A DNA stretch of 45,180 nucleotides. Origin: an uncultured Chromatiaceae bacterium. GTDB taxonomy: Bacteria; Pseudomonadota; Gammaproteobacteria; Tenderiales; Tenderiaceae. The stretch covers positions 39,865 to 85,044 of the forward strand of contig CALZIQ010000001.1 of the NCBI GenBank assembly GCA_945787735.1, in the 5' to 3' direction. The translations under genes and the position numbers were made by a program. This document shows positions 16,464 through 24,068 of the stretch, piece by piece (the stretch's first letter is position 1; each line of letters begins with the position of its first letter). The notes under the pieces are model-generated. The model saw only the letters and a list, made by a program, of their open reading frames with translations. It did not search any database and was not told where the DNA came from.

Positions 16464-17485
16464 CTAACAGTGAGGGAAACAACCCATTGGTAGAAGATGA
16501 AATTGTAACGGCTGAATCAGTGCGTACTCGAGTGATGTTGGTTGATGATCAGAACATTGTTGCTGAGGCATTGAGACGGATGCTTGCTGATGAAGAGGAT
16601 ATTGATTATCACTATGTCAGTGATCCTTCAGCGGCCATTAATGAGGCGACTAATTTTAAGCCGACTGTCATCCTTCAGGATCTGGTCATGCCGGATATAG
16701 ATGGTTTGATGTTGCTTAAGTTTTATAAATCCAATGCTGAAACAAATACGATTCCCGTTATTGTGTTGTCCACCAAGGAAGACCCCAAGATCAAGAGTGA
16801 GGCCTTCGGTTTGGGCGCCAGTGATTATTTGGTTAAATTTCCCGATAAAATTGAGGTCATTGCCCGAATCCATGCCCATTCACGCAGCTTTATGGCGCAA
16901 AAGCAACGTGACGAGGCCTACCTTGCCCTGCGCGAGTTGCAAAAAGAGCTTGAGGCGAAGAATAGTGAGTTAGAGCGTCTTTCTTCCCAGGACGGCCTAA
17001 CCGGGATTGCCAATCGTCGTATCTTTGATGAGTTCATTAAAAAAGAGTGGGGGCGTGCGGCACGTGATGAAAATCCACTCTCATTAATTTTAATCGATAT
17101 TGATCATTTCAAATCCTACAATGATAATTATGGCCATCAGGGAGGAGATGATTGTCTGCGCCAGGTGGCACAGAAGCTGGACGGTACCGTCAATCGTCCA
17201 AGCGATCTGGTCGCACGTTATGGTGGTGAGGAATTTGCTGTAGTCATGCCGGGTACGGATCTGGAAGGGGCAAAAAGCATTGCTGCAGCGCTTTGTGAGG
17301 GCATTTCAAGTATGGGCCTAGCACACAGTCATTCTTCAACTGCAGATCATGTCACGATCAGTCTGGGTGTGGCGAGTGCGATCCCCACATTTGATGGTGC
17401 GCCGGAGGAGTTGATAGAAAAGGCCGACGAGGCACTTTATCAAGCCAAGAAAACTGGTCGAAACCAGTACAAGGTATCAGAATAG
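16460..17485 (+). CDS. wspR: Response-regulator diguanylate cyclase WspR
   Basis: 341 residues. The receiver (about 23-145) carries Asp74 (ILQDLVMPDIDG). A helical stalk (150-175, rich in Leu/Glu/Lys) leads into the GGDEF domain. The active site is GGEEF (255-259), as in Pseudomonas WspR, with an intact inhibitory I-site RPSD (246-249) five residues ahead, so product inhibition is expected. It makes cyclic di-GMP from two GTP when phosphorylated by WspE, promoting matrix production and attachment. Starts within the wspF stop. Ends 8 bp before the convergent CorC-like gene, with no room for a classical terminator. Confidence 0.95.
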   Translation: MTNSEGNNPLVEDEIVTAESVRTRVMLVDDQNIVAEALRRMLADEEDIDYHYVSDPSAAINEATNFKPTVILQDLVMPDIDGLMLLKFYKSNAETNTIPVIVLSTKEDPKIKSEAFGLGASDYLVKFPDKIEVIARIHAHSRSFMAQKQRDEAYLALRELQKELEAKNSELERLSSQDGLTGIANRRIFDEFIKKEWGRAARDENPLSLILIDIDHFKSYNDNYGHQGGDDCLRQVAQKLDGTVNRPSDLVARYGGEEFAVVMPGTDLEGAKSIAAALCEGISSMGLAHSHSSTADHVTISLGVASAIPTFDGAPEELIEKADEALYQAKKTGRNQYKVSE

Positions 17486-17493
17486 ACATAATG

Positions 17494-18780
17494 TTAGCCC
17501 TGAGCTTCGAGCGTGGAATCTTTTCTCGAATCTGGATGAATTCTGACTGTTTTAATCGCATTGTTGCTAGTCTGCACAATGTCTATTGGATAACCGGCAA
17601 TCAGCACGCTGGTACCCGGCTCAGGGATTGATTCCAGGTATTCAATAATCAAACCATTTAATGTTTTCGGGCCATCTGTAGGTAGCTCCCATTCCATTGT
17701 GCGGTTGAGTTCTCGCACGTAAGCGGCGCCATCGATCAGAAAAGTGCCATCCTCCTGCGGGTGAACATCTTTTATTGAGGCAGTAATATCGGTGGTGAAT
17801 TCTCCGACTATCTCTTCCAGAATACTTTCCAGCGTTACTAGTCCCTGGATATCACCATATTCATTCACAACAAAGGCGATACGGCGTTTTTCACGCTGAA
17901 AACTCAATAGCTGGGTGTTGAGTGGTGTGCCGACAGGAATAAAGTAGGGCTCACGGCAAATGCCGTGCAACTTGTCCTTGTTGAAATCCCCTTCTGCCAG
18001 CACATGCAGGGCATTGCGGGCATGCACAAATCCAACCACGTTTTCGACATTGTCACGGAATACTGGCAGGCGGGTGTGCTGCGTGTGGATTAGTTGCTTG
18101 AGAATGATTTCATCGTCGTCATTGATGTTGATGCCGACAATTTCGTTGCGCGGCACCATGACATCCTCGACGGTGACATTTTCCAAATCGAGAATACTGA
18201 CCAGCATCTCTTGATGTTGGCGTGGGATAAGCGCGCCCGCTTCGTTAACAACGGTGCGTAATTCCTCGCTGCTTAAGTGTTGCATGGCACCACTTTTGAG
18301 ATGAACGCCAAACAGTCCAAGAACTGTGTTAGCCATGATGTTGACCAACCAAACCAGGGGATAGCTGATTTTTAGTAGTGGTTCAAGGATAAACGCTGCC
18401 GGAAAGGCAACTCGCTCAGGATGCATGGCCGCGAGAGTTTTGGGCGCGACCTCGGCAAATATCAGTATGACAAAGGTAAGGATGCCGGTGGCAATGGCGA
18501 TGCCGGCCTCGCCCAGTAGGCGCAGGGCGATGACAGTGGCGATGGCTGAGGCCAGAATATTGACAAAATTATTGCCGAGCAGGATCAAGCCAATGAGGCG
18601 GTCTGTTCTGTCGAGTAAACGTTGGGCACGCATGGCGCCGGGATGTCCTGCCTGGGACCGATGGCGCAGCTTATAGCGGTTCAGGCTCATCATGGCCGTC
18701 TCTGACGCTGAAAAACAGGCCGACAAGATGATGAGTATGAAAAGAGTGATGCCTAGGGTGGTTAGAGAGATATCTTGCAT
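17494..18780 (-). CDS. yfjD: CNNM/CorC-type membrane protein with CBS pair (YfjD-like)
   Basis: 428 residues. An N-terminal CNNM (DUF21) membrane domain (about 1-190, four hydrophobic stretches; FSASETAMMSLNRYKLRH near the start) is followed by a CBS-domain pair (about 205-330; VMVPRNEIVGI, RLPVFRDNVENVVGFVH, VVNEYGDIQGLVTLESILEEIVGE) and a CorC/HlyC C-terminal domain. Members are linked to magnesium or cobalt efflux and to Mg2+ homeostasis. The pair ypjD-yfjD next to ffh is conserved in gammaproteobacteria; here yfjD follows ypjD by 47 nt on the same strand. Confidence 0.9.
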   Translation of the reverse strand: MQDISLTTLGITLFILIILSACFSASETAMMSLNRYKLRHRSQAGHPGAMRAQRLLDRTDRLIGLILLGNNFVNILASAIATVIALRLLGEAGIAIATGILTFVILIFAEVAPKTLAAMHPERVAFPAAFILEPLLKISYPLVWLVNIMANTVLGLFGVHLKSGAMQHLSSEELRTVVNEAGALIPRQHQEMLVSILDLENVTVEDVMVPRNEIVGININDDDEIILKQLIHTQHTRLPVFRDNVENVVGFVHARNALHVLAEGDFNKDKLHGICREPYFIPVGTPLNTQLLSFQREKRRIAFVVNEYGDIQGLVTLESILEEIVGEFTTDITASIKDVHPQEDGTFLIDGAAYVRELNRTMEWELPTDGPKTLNGLIIEYLESIPEPGTSVLIAGYPIDIVQTSNNAIKTVRIHPDSRKDSTLEAQG

Positions 18781-18827
18781 ATGTGCCGAGACTTATCTGC
18801 TGAATTAATGATTGTTGATTGGGAGGC

Positions 18828-19628
18828 TTAAGTGAGGATAATTTCCTGCACGATCTTACTGCCGATATAGGCCAGCACAAGAACACCAAAGCCACTCAGA
18901 GTCCAGCGGATGGCTGTTTTGCCGCGCCAGCCGAATCGCCAGCGTCCCCACAGCAGGATGGCAAATACAGCCCAGCCAATGATGGATAGCACGGTTTTGT
19001 GGACCAGATGTTGGGCGAACATGTTCTCAAGAAAAATAAAACCACTCAGTAATGACAGGCACTGCAGGGCGAAACCCACGCCGATCATCTGAAACAGAAG
19101 TCTTTCCATGGTTTGCAACGGCGGTAGAGCACGGATAAAACCACCAGGATGTTTGTTGCGCAGGTGCCGGTCCTGAATAGTGAGCAGAACGGCCTGCACG
19201 GCAGCAATGCTTAGCAGGCTGTAGGCCGCGATGGATATCAATATGTGGATCTCGATCGGGCTGCCCAGGGTCTCGGTAATGCGGCTAGAGGTGAAGGTGT
19301 TTTGCAGCGCAACGGCCAGGCCAGTGCCCGGGAAGGCGATAATTCCCAGGTTTTCAGTTGGGCGTTTGATGGCGCTGACAATCAGCATGGCGCAAATCAG
19401 CCAGGTTACAAGTGAAATGGCATTAAATACCCCAAGATTAAGGCCTTCTTCGGTAAAAACAAATTCAATGAGCAGCCAGCCATGCAGAAAAATGGCCAAA
19501 ATGGCGGGCAGCAAGCACTTCCATTTGCTGGCATTTGTGGTGATCTGGTTACGCAGGCGGGCGCCAAGCGTAACAGCGGCAACTAAATATAAGAAAATCG
19601 CTAAGGTGCCGATAACTATCGTGTGCAT
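18828..19628 (-). CDS. ypjD: CcsA/HemX-like inner-membrane protein YpjD
   Basis: 266 residues with eight or so hydrophobic segments. Residues around HGWLLIEFVF, IHILISIAAYSLLSIAAVQA and LVHKTVLSIIGWAVFAILLWGRWRFGWRGK keep the histidines and aromatic pattern of the cytochrome c assembly (CcsA-like) family to which YpjD belongs. E. coli YpjD is described as an inner-membrane protein linked to CorC-type proteins and its own role in haem handling is not established. It is divergent from the MBL-fold gene and co-oriented with yfjD. Confidence 0.88.
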   Translation of the reverse strand: MHTIVIGTLAIFLYLVAAVTLGARLRNQITTNASKWKCLLPAILAIFLHGWLLIEFVFTEEGLNLGVFNAISLVTWLICAMLIVSAIKRPTENLGIIAFPGTGLAVALQNTFTSSRITETLGSPIEIHILISIAAYSLLSIAAVQAVLLTIQDRHLRNKHPGGFIRALPPLQTMERLLFQMIGVGFALQCLSLLSGFIFLENMFAQHLVHKTVLSIIGWAVFAILLWGRWRFGWRGKTAIRWTLSGFGVLVLAYIGSKIVQEIILT

Positions 19629-19778
19629 AATGATTGTTTTAACTAAAGAAATCGCAATGATGTCATATCTGGGAGCCTGGTTGAAGAGGCACTAATTTGG
19701 GTAACTGGTCACAGGATGGGGCAAGGGCAAACAGTATAGCCTAAAGATTTTTGCCAAAGTGCAGAAAAGATTAAAGAT

Positions 19779-20546
19779 ATGAAGCTAAGGATACTAGGCT
19801 GTGATGGCGGGATAGGCCAGGGGTTGAGGACGACCTCTATGCTGGTCGATGACGATGTGCTCATCGATTGCGGCAGTGGCGTTGGTGATTTGACGCTGGA
19901 TGAAATGGCAAACATCCGCCACGTTTTTCTAACACATTCCCATCTGGATCATGTGGCATTTCTGCCGTTGCTGGTTGACAGCATTTTTGAGCGCATAGAG
20001 GATCCAATTGTAATCCATGGCCTACCAGCCACTATCCAGGCCTTGCGAGAGCATATCTTCAACTGGGCCATCTGGCCAGATTTTGCCAAGTTGCCTGTGG
20101 TGAACAAACCGGTAATGTCTTACCAGGAACACATGGCTGGCGACATCTGCGAGGTCGATGGACGAAAGTTTGAAGCTATCCCCATGAATCATATTGTGCC
20201 CACCGTGGGTTATCGGGTTGAATCGGCCCAGGGCAAATCGTTTGCCTTTACCGGCGATACCAGCACAAATGATAGTTTTTGGCAGGCCGTCAATTGCTAT
20301 TCCAGCCTGGATCTGTTGCTGCTTGAAGTTGCATTCAGCAATGAATATGAAGCGCTCAGCAATACTGCCCGTCATTATTGTTCCAACACCATGGTCGAAG
20401 ACCTGGCTAAGCTTAAATTAAACCCCGAAATCTACCTGACCCACCACAAGCCGGAAGAAAGCCAGCAGATCATTGGTGAGATCAAAAAACTCCTGCCACA
20501 GCGCGAAATTAAGCAGCTCAAGAATAATCAGCGCTTTTCGTTATAA
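19779..20546 (+). CDS. MBL-fold phosphodiesterase, class II cyclic-nucleotide PDE-like
   Basis: 255 residues. Metal-binding motifs of the metallo-beta-lactamase fold are present in order: THSHLDH (residues about 50-56), a His in MNHIVPTVGY, Asp in FTGDTSTND and a final THHKPEE. The start (KLRILGCDGGIGQGLRTTSMLVDDDVLIDCG) and overall size are those of class II 3',5'-cyclic-nucleotide phosphodiesterases and their RNase Z-like relatives. Hydrolysis of cAMP or a related phosphodiester is plausible but not proven; another MBL esterase role cannot be excluded. The gene is upstream of ffh with 45 nt between. Confidence 0.8.
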   Translation: MKLRILGCDGGIGQGLRTTSMLVDDDVLIDCGSGVGDLTLDEMANIRHVFLTHSHLDHVAFLPLLVDSIFERIEDPIVIHGLPATIQALREHIFNWAIWPDFAKLPVVNKPVMSYQEHMAGDICEVDGRKFEAIPMNHIVPTVGYRVESAQGKSFAFTGDTSTNDSFWQAVNCYSSLDLLLLEVAFSNEYEALSNTARHYCSNTMVEDLAKLKLNPEIYLTHHKPEESQQIIGEIKKLLPQREIKQLKNNQRFSL

Positions 20547-20564
20547 TAGCCACCTTGTTGGCTA
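20542..20564 (+). promoter_or_regulatory. Candidate ffh -10 element and hairpin
   Basis: A perfect TATAAT at 20542-20547 overlaps the stop of the MBL gene, 45 nt before ffh; the -35 region is poor. It is followed at once by a hairpin TAGCCA-CCTTGT-TGGCTA (20547-20564) without a T-run. This is either the ffh promoter with a structured mRNA start or a weak terminator. Confidence 0.4.
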
Positions 20565-20591
20565 ACTATTATTCACCACTGGATATTCCAA

Positions 20592-21953
20592 ATGTTTGAG
20601 AATTTGACAGAACGCTTGGGGCGTACCGTCCGCGATATGCGCGGCCTGGGTCGTTTGACCGAAGATAATATTAAAGACGCTCTGCGCGAAGTGCGCATGG
20701 CCCTGCTCGAGGCGGATGTCTCCCTGCAGGTGGTGCGCCAGTTCGTCGACCAGGTTAAGGAGAAGGCGATCGGGCAGGAGGTGATGAAAAGCCTGACGCC
20801 GGGGCAGGCCTTCATCAAGGTTGTGAATGACCAGCTGGTCGAACTCATGGGGGCGGCCAATGAAGAGCTGGCCCTGAATGCGGCACCGCCGGCCGTAGTG
20901 ATGATGGCCGGATTGCAGGGGTCCGGTAAAACCACTACCGTGGCCAAGCTGTCGCGTTGGCTCAGAGAGCGCAAGAATAAATCGGTATTGGTGGTTAGCT
21001 GTGATATCTACCGCCCTGCCGCGATTGAGCAGCTGAAAACGTTGGCGGCTGAAGTCGATGTCAATTTCTTTCCCAGTACTGTTGAGCAGGATCCCGTCGA
21101 TATTGCCAACGCTGCGCTAGATCATGCCCGCAAGAATTTTATTGATGTGGTAATCGTCGATACCGCCGGCCGGTTGCATATCGATGAAGCGATGATGGCC
21201 GAAATTAAGCGTTTGCACGCCGCCATCAACCCAATCGAAACACTGTTTGTGGTCGACAGCATGACCGGTCAGGATGCCGCCAATACCGCCAAGGCATTTA
21301 ATGACGCACTGCCGCTGAGCGGCGTGGTGCTGACCAAGACCGACGGGGATGCCCGTGGTGGTGCGGCGCTGTCGATACGCCAGATCACCGGCAAGCCGAT
21401 CAAATTTCTGGGTGTCGGTGAAAAAACCGAAGCGCTGGAGCCCTTTCATCCCGACCGGGTTGCCTCGCGTATCCTGGGTATGGGCGATGTGATGAGCCTG
21501 GTTGAACAGGCTCAGCAGACCATTGATCAGGACGAGGCAGAAAAACTTGCCAAGAAGCTCAAGAAAGGCAAAGGGTTTGATCTGGAGGATTTTCGTGGTC
21601 AGCTGCAGCAGATGTCCAAAATGGGCGGGGTCGCTTCGCTGATGGACAAGCTTCCGGGTGTGGGGAATATCCCAAAAGAAGCCAAGGACCAGGTAAATGA
21701 TAAAGAATTCAAGCGTATGGAGGCGATAATCAATTCCATGACTCTGAAGGAACGGCAGCGCCCCGAGATCATCAAGGGTTCGCGCAAGCGCCGTATTGCG
21801 GCGGGTTCTGGCGTCGAGGTGCAGGACGTTAACCGCTTGCTCAAGCAATTCACCCAGATGCAAAAAATGATGAAACAGTTCAAGAAAGGCGGCATGGCGA
21901 AGATGATGCGGACCATGAAAGGGCGGATGCCACCAGGAATGATGCCTTTTTAA
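20592..21953 (+). CDS. ffh: Signal recognition particle protein Ffh
   Basis: 453 residues, normal length. The N domain is followed by the G domain with GLQGSGKTTT (P-loop), the DIYRPAA segment, DTAGR and TKTDGDARGG. The C-terminal M domain ends in a methionine-rich tail (QMQKMMKQF...MAKMMRTMKGRMPPGMMPF) that binds signal peptides and 4.5S RNA. It delivers nascent membrane and secreted proteins to FtsY. It heads the conserved ffh-rpsP-rimM-trmD-rplS block. Confidence 0.98.
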   Translation: MFENLTERLGRTVRDMRGLGRLTEDNIKDALREVRMALLEADVSLQVVRQFVDQVKEKAIGQEVMKSLTPGQAFIKVVNDQLVELMGAANEELALNAAPPAVVMMAGLQGSGKTTTVAKLSRWLRERKNKSVLVVSCDIYRPAAIEQLKTLAAEVDVNFFPSTVEQDPVDIANAALDHARKNFIDVVIVDTAGRLHIDEAMMAEIKRLHAAINPIETLFVVDSMTGQDAANTAKAFNDALPLSGVVLTKTDGDARGGAALSIRQITGKPIKFLGVGEKTEALEPFHPDRVASRILGMGDVMSLVEQAQQTIDQDEAEKLAKKLKKGKGFDLEDFRGQLQQMSKMGGVASLMDKLPGVGNIPKEAKDQVNDKEFKRMEAIINSMTLKERQRPEIIKGSRKRRIAAGSGVEVQDVNRLLKQFTQMQKMMKQFKKGGMAKMMRTMKGRMPPGMMPF

Positions 21954-21963
21954 GTAGGGTTCA

Positions 21964-21990
21964 ACGCCTTAGAGGCTTCCTTTTTTTCTC
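21964..21990 (+). terminator. Weak rho-independent terminator after ffh
   Basis: A short hairpin GCCT-TAG-AGGC followed two bases later by CC and seven T. The stem is only 4 bp, so partial read-through into rpsP is likely. Confidence 0.4.
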
Positions 21991-21998
21991 AATTTGCG

Positions 21999-22004
21999 TA
22001 AAAT
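21999..22004 (+). promoter_or_regulatory. Candidate -10 element of the rpsP operon
   Basis: TAAAAT lies 70 nt before the rpsP ATG, directly after the ffh terminator candidate. No convincing -35 is seen 17 nt upstream (TTCCTT). The position fits a ribosomal-protein operon promoter. Confidence 0.35.
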
Positions 22005-22073
22005 ATGCGGATTTTTACCGGCGGTCTAACAGCTGGGCCGTTGTTTTTTAGAATTCACAGAGGATTTTGTGAG

Positions 22074-22322
22074 ATGGTAACGATTCGTTTATCCCGCGGT
22101 GGCGCAAAAAAGCGTCCCTTTTATCACATCGTCGTGACTGATTCCCGCAATGCGCGTGATGGTCGTTACATCGAACGTGTCGGTTTTTTCAACCCCGTTG
22201 CCCGCGGCCAGGAAGAGAAGCTGCGCATTGACACTGATCGTGTTGACCACTGGATTGGGCAGGGCGCCCAGACATCTGACCGTGTTGCCAAGTTGATCGA
22301 GCAGAACAAAGCTGCCGCTTAA
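22074..22322 (+). CDS. rpsP: 30S ribosomal protein S16
   Basis: 82 residues from the ATG at 22074 ([21 protein letters not shown]), the usual S16 start, with AGAGGA upstream. An in-frame ATG at 22005 would add 23 residues unlike any S16 and is rejected. Typical motifs: [19 protein letters not shown] and [20 protein letters not shown]. First gene of the rpsP-rimM-trmD-rplS operon. Confidence 0.97.
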   Translation: MVTIRLSRGGAKKRPFYHIVVTDSRNARDGRYIERVGFFNPVARGQEEKLRIDTDRVDHWIGQGAQTSDRVAKLIEQNKAAA

Positions 22323-22330
22323 TAGCAGCT

Positions 22331-22834
22331 GTGCAGCATGAGCGCGTCATCCTGGGCAAAATTGCCGGTGTCTATGGGGTGCGCGGTTGGGTGAAGGTCT
22401 TTTCCGAGACCAAACCCAAAGAGAATATATTTAGTTACAAACCCTGGCAGATCAACCTAAACGGTCAATGGCAGAGCGTCAAAGTGATCGAAGGCAGGCC
22501 GCAAGGCAAAGGCCTAGTAGCCCACCTGGAAAGCTATGATGACCGGGAACTGGCCAGACAGCTGGTTGGCGCAGAGATCGCGGTCGACAAGACGCAGTTA
22601 CCAGCCGCGGCCGAGGATGAGTATTACTGGGCCGACCTGGTGGGCCTGAAAGTGGTTACTCTGAGTGGGGTAGAGCTGGGTCAGGTCGACCACCTGTTTG
22701 AAACCGGCGCCAATGATGTGCTGGTGGTCACGGGTGAAAGGGAGCGCTTGATACCTTTTGTTCAGGGCAACTATATCCACAAGGTGGATTTGGATGCAGG
22801 TGTTATTCGGGTCGATTGGGATCCGGAGTTTTAG
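22331..22834 (+). CDS. rimM: 16S rRNA processing protein RimM
   Basis: 167 residues starting at a GTG (22331), 8 nt after rpsP; no strong Shine-Dalgarno, so coupling to rpsP is likely. The start VILGKIAGVYGVRGWVKVFS is the RimM N-terminal barrel; the PRC-barrel half has YYWADLVGLKVVT, GVELGQVDHLFETGANDVLVV and the ending IPFVQGNYIHKVDLDAGVIRVDWDPEF. RimM binds S19 and helps mature the 30S head. Confidence 0.97.
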   Translation: MQHERVILGKIAGVYGVRGWVKVFSETKPKENIFSYKPWQINLNGQWQSVKVIEGRPQGKGLVAHLESYDDRELARQLVGAEIAVDKTQLPAAAEDEYYWADLVGLKVVTLSGVELGQVDHLFETGANDVLVVTGERERLIPFVQGNYIHKVDLDAGVIRVDWDPEF

Positions 22835-22837
22835 GAA

Positions 22838-23584
22838 ATGAGGATTGACCTTGTCACCTTGTTCCCGCAACTGATTACTGATCTGGCGGGATACGGTGTC
22901 ACCGGACGGGCGCTAGAGGCGCAGGTGTTTGAGCTTGGGGTGTGGAACCCGCGTGATTACACCCAAGACCGTCATCGCACGGTTGATGACAGGCCCTACG
23001 GCGGTGGTCCAGGCATGGTGATGATGATCGAGCCCTTGCGCCAGGCGATTGCCCAAGCGCGGCAGGCAAATCCGGCGGCCAAAGTTGTTTACATGTCACC
23101 GCAGGGGCGCAGGTTTGATCAGCGGGTTGCAGAGGATATTTCCCAGAAAACAGGGATCATCCTTGTGGCGGGGCGCTATGAAGGCATCGACGAGCGCCTG
23201 ATCGAGCTTGAGGTCGATGAAGAGCTGTCCATCGGTGACTATGTACTAAGCGGCGGAGAAATGGCCGCCATGGTGGTTGTCGATGCGGTGACGAGGCTAT
23301 TACCCGGTGCCTTGGGGCATCAGGATTCGGCCGAACAGGATTCTTTTAGTGCTGGCTGGTTAGATTGCCCGCACTATACCCGCCCTGAGGATTATCAGGG
23401 CATGCAGGTACCGCCGGTGTTGCTCAGTGGTGACCATGCAGCCATTCGCCGTTGGCGGCTAAAACAGGCGTTGGGACGTACTTGGCTGCGAAGACCAGAT
23501 TTGCTGCAAGGCAGGGCGCTGGACAAGGAGCAACAACAGTTGCTGAATGAGTTTATTCAGGAACATGGCGGACAACAGGATTGA
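22838..23584 (+). CDS. trmD: tRNA (guanine-37-N1) methyltransferase TrmD
   Basis: 248 residues, start 3 nt after rimM. SPOUT-class features: [14 protein letters not shown] near residue 50, [13 protein letters not shown], the knot region [34 protein letters not shown] and [14 protein letters not shown]. It methylates G37 of tRNAs with G36, preventing frameshifting. Normal length and position in the operon. Confidence 0.98.
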   Translation: MRIDLVTLFPQLITDLAGYGVTGRALEAQVFELGVWNPRDYTQDRHRTVDDRPYGGGPGMVMMIEPLRQAIAQARQANPAAKVVYMSPQGRRFDQRVAEDISQKTGIILVAGRYEGIDERLIELEVDEELSIGDYVLSGGEMAAMVVVDAVTRLLPGALGHQDSAEQDSFSAGWLDCPHYTRPEDYQGMQVPPVLLSGDHAAIRRWRLKQALGRTWLRRPDLLQGRALDKEQQQLLNEFIQEHGGQQD

Positions 23585-23644
23585 GCGGTGATTCCGCAAG
23601 ATACTATTTTGGTTTTGTAAGATTATTCAGTTGAGGAAAGTGTC

Positions 23645-23989
23645 ATGAGCAATATCATCGACCAGCTAGACGCGGAACAAATGAACCGTGAACTCCCAGA
23701 GTTCGGCCCTGGTGATACCGTTGTGGTCCAGGTAAAAGTAAAAGAAGGTGAGCGTGAACGCCTGCAGGCCTTCGAAGGTGTATGTATCGCAAAGCGTAAC
23801 CGCGGTCTAAACTCTGCGTTTACCGTACGCAAGATTTCAAATGGTGAGGGTGTGGAGCGTGTTTTCCAGACGTATAGCCCGGCGGTAGATTCTGTTGCAG
23901 TCAAGCGTCGTGGGGCTGTGCGTCGCGCCAAGTTGTACTACCTACGTGACCTTACTGGTAAGGCGGCACGTATCAAAGAAAAGCTGTAA
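23645..23989 (+). CDS. rplS: 50S ribosomal protein L19
   Basis: 114 residues, GAGGAAAG Shine-Dalgarno. Characteristic [35 protein letters not shown]-type start and the C-terminal [29 protein letters not shown]. Last gene of the rpsP operon, followed by a strong terminator hairpin. Confidence 0.98.
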   Translation: MSNIIDQLDAEQMNRELPEFGPGDTVVVQVKVKEGERERLQAFEGVCIAKRNRGLNSAFTVRKISNGEGVERVFQTYSPAVDSVAVKRRGAVRRAKLYYLRDLTGKAARIKEKL

Positions 23990-24024
23990 ATATCTGATTC
24001 GCTCAATGCGTAATCAGTACAAGG

Positions 24025-24068
24025 GGGGTGCGAACCGGCAAGGTGGGTTCAGCACCCCTTTTGCTTTT
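24025..24068 (+). terminator. Rho-independent terminator of the rpsP-rplS operon
   Basis: Outer stem GGGGTGC (24025-24031) with GCACCCC (24052-24058), inner stem GAACC (24032-24036) with GGTTC (24046-24050) and one bulged A, then TTTT-GC-TTTT. It abuts the best start codon of the next gene (24069), so expression of that gene needs read-through or an unseen promoter. Confidence 0.8.

Noticed and set aside
19742-19768. A third sigma-28-like match, TAAAGATT-N11-GCAGAAAA, before the MBL-fold gene
   Set aside because: The critical GCCG core of the -10 is broken (GCAG), and the start would fall only about 4 nt before the ATG at 19779. AT-rich sequence can give such matches by chance.
21117-21863. 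248-codon open frame opposite ffh
   Set aside because: Antisense to the Ffh G and M domains, no motif and no ribosome-binding site; a frame shadow.
22005-22073. 23-residue N-terminal extension of S16
   Set aside because: S16 proteins begin MVTIRLSR; the Shine-Dalgarno is directly before 22074 and the candidate -10 of the operon overlaps the upstream ATG region.
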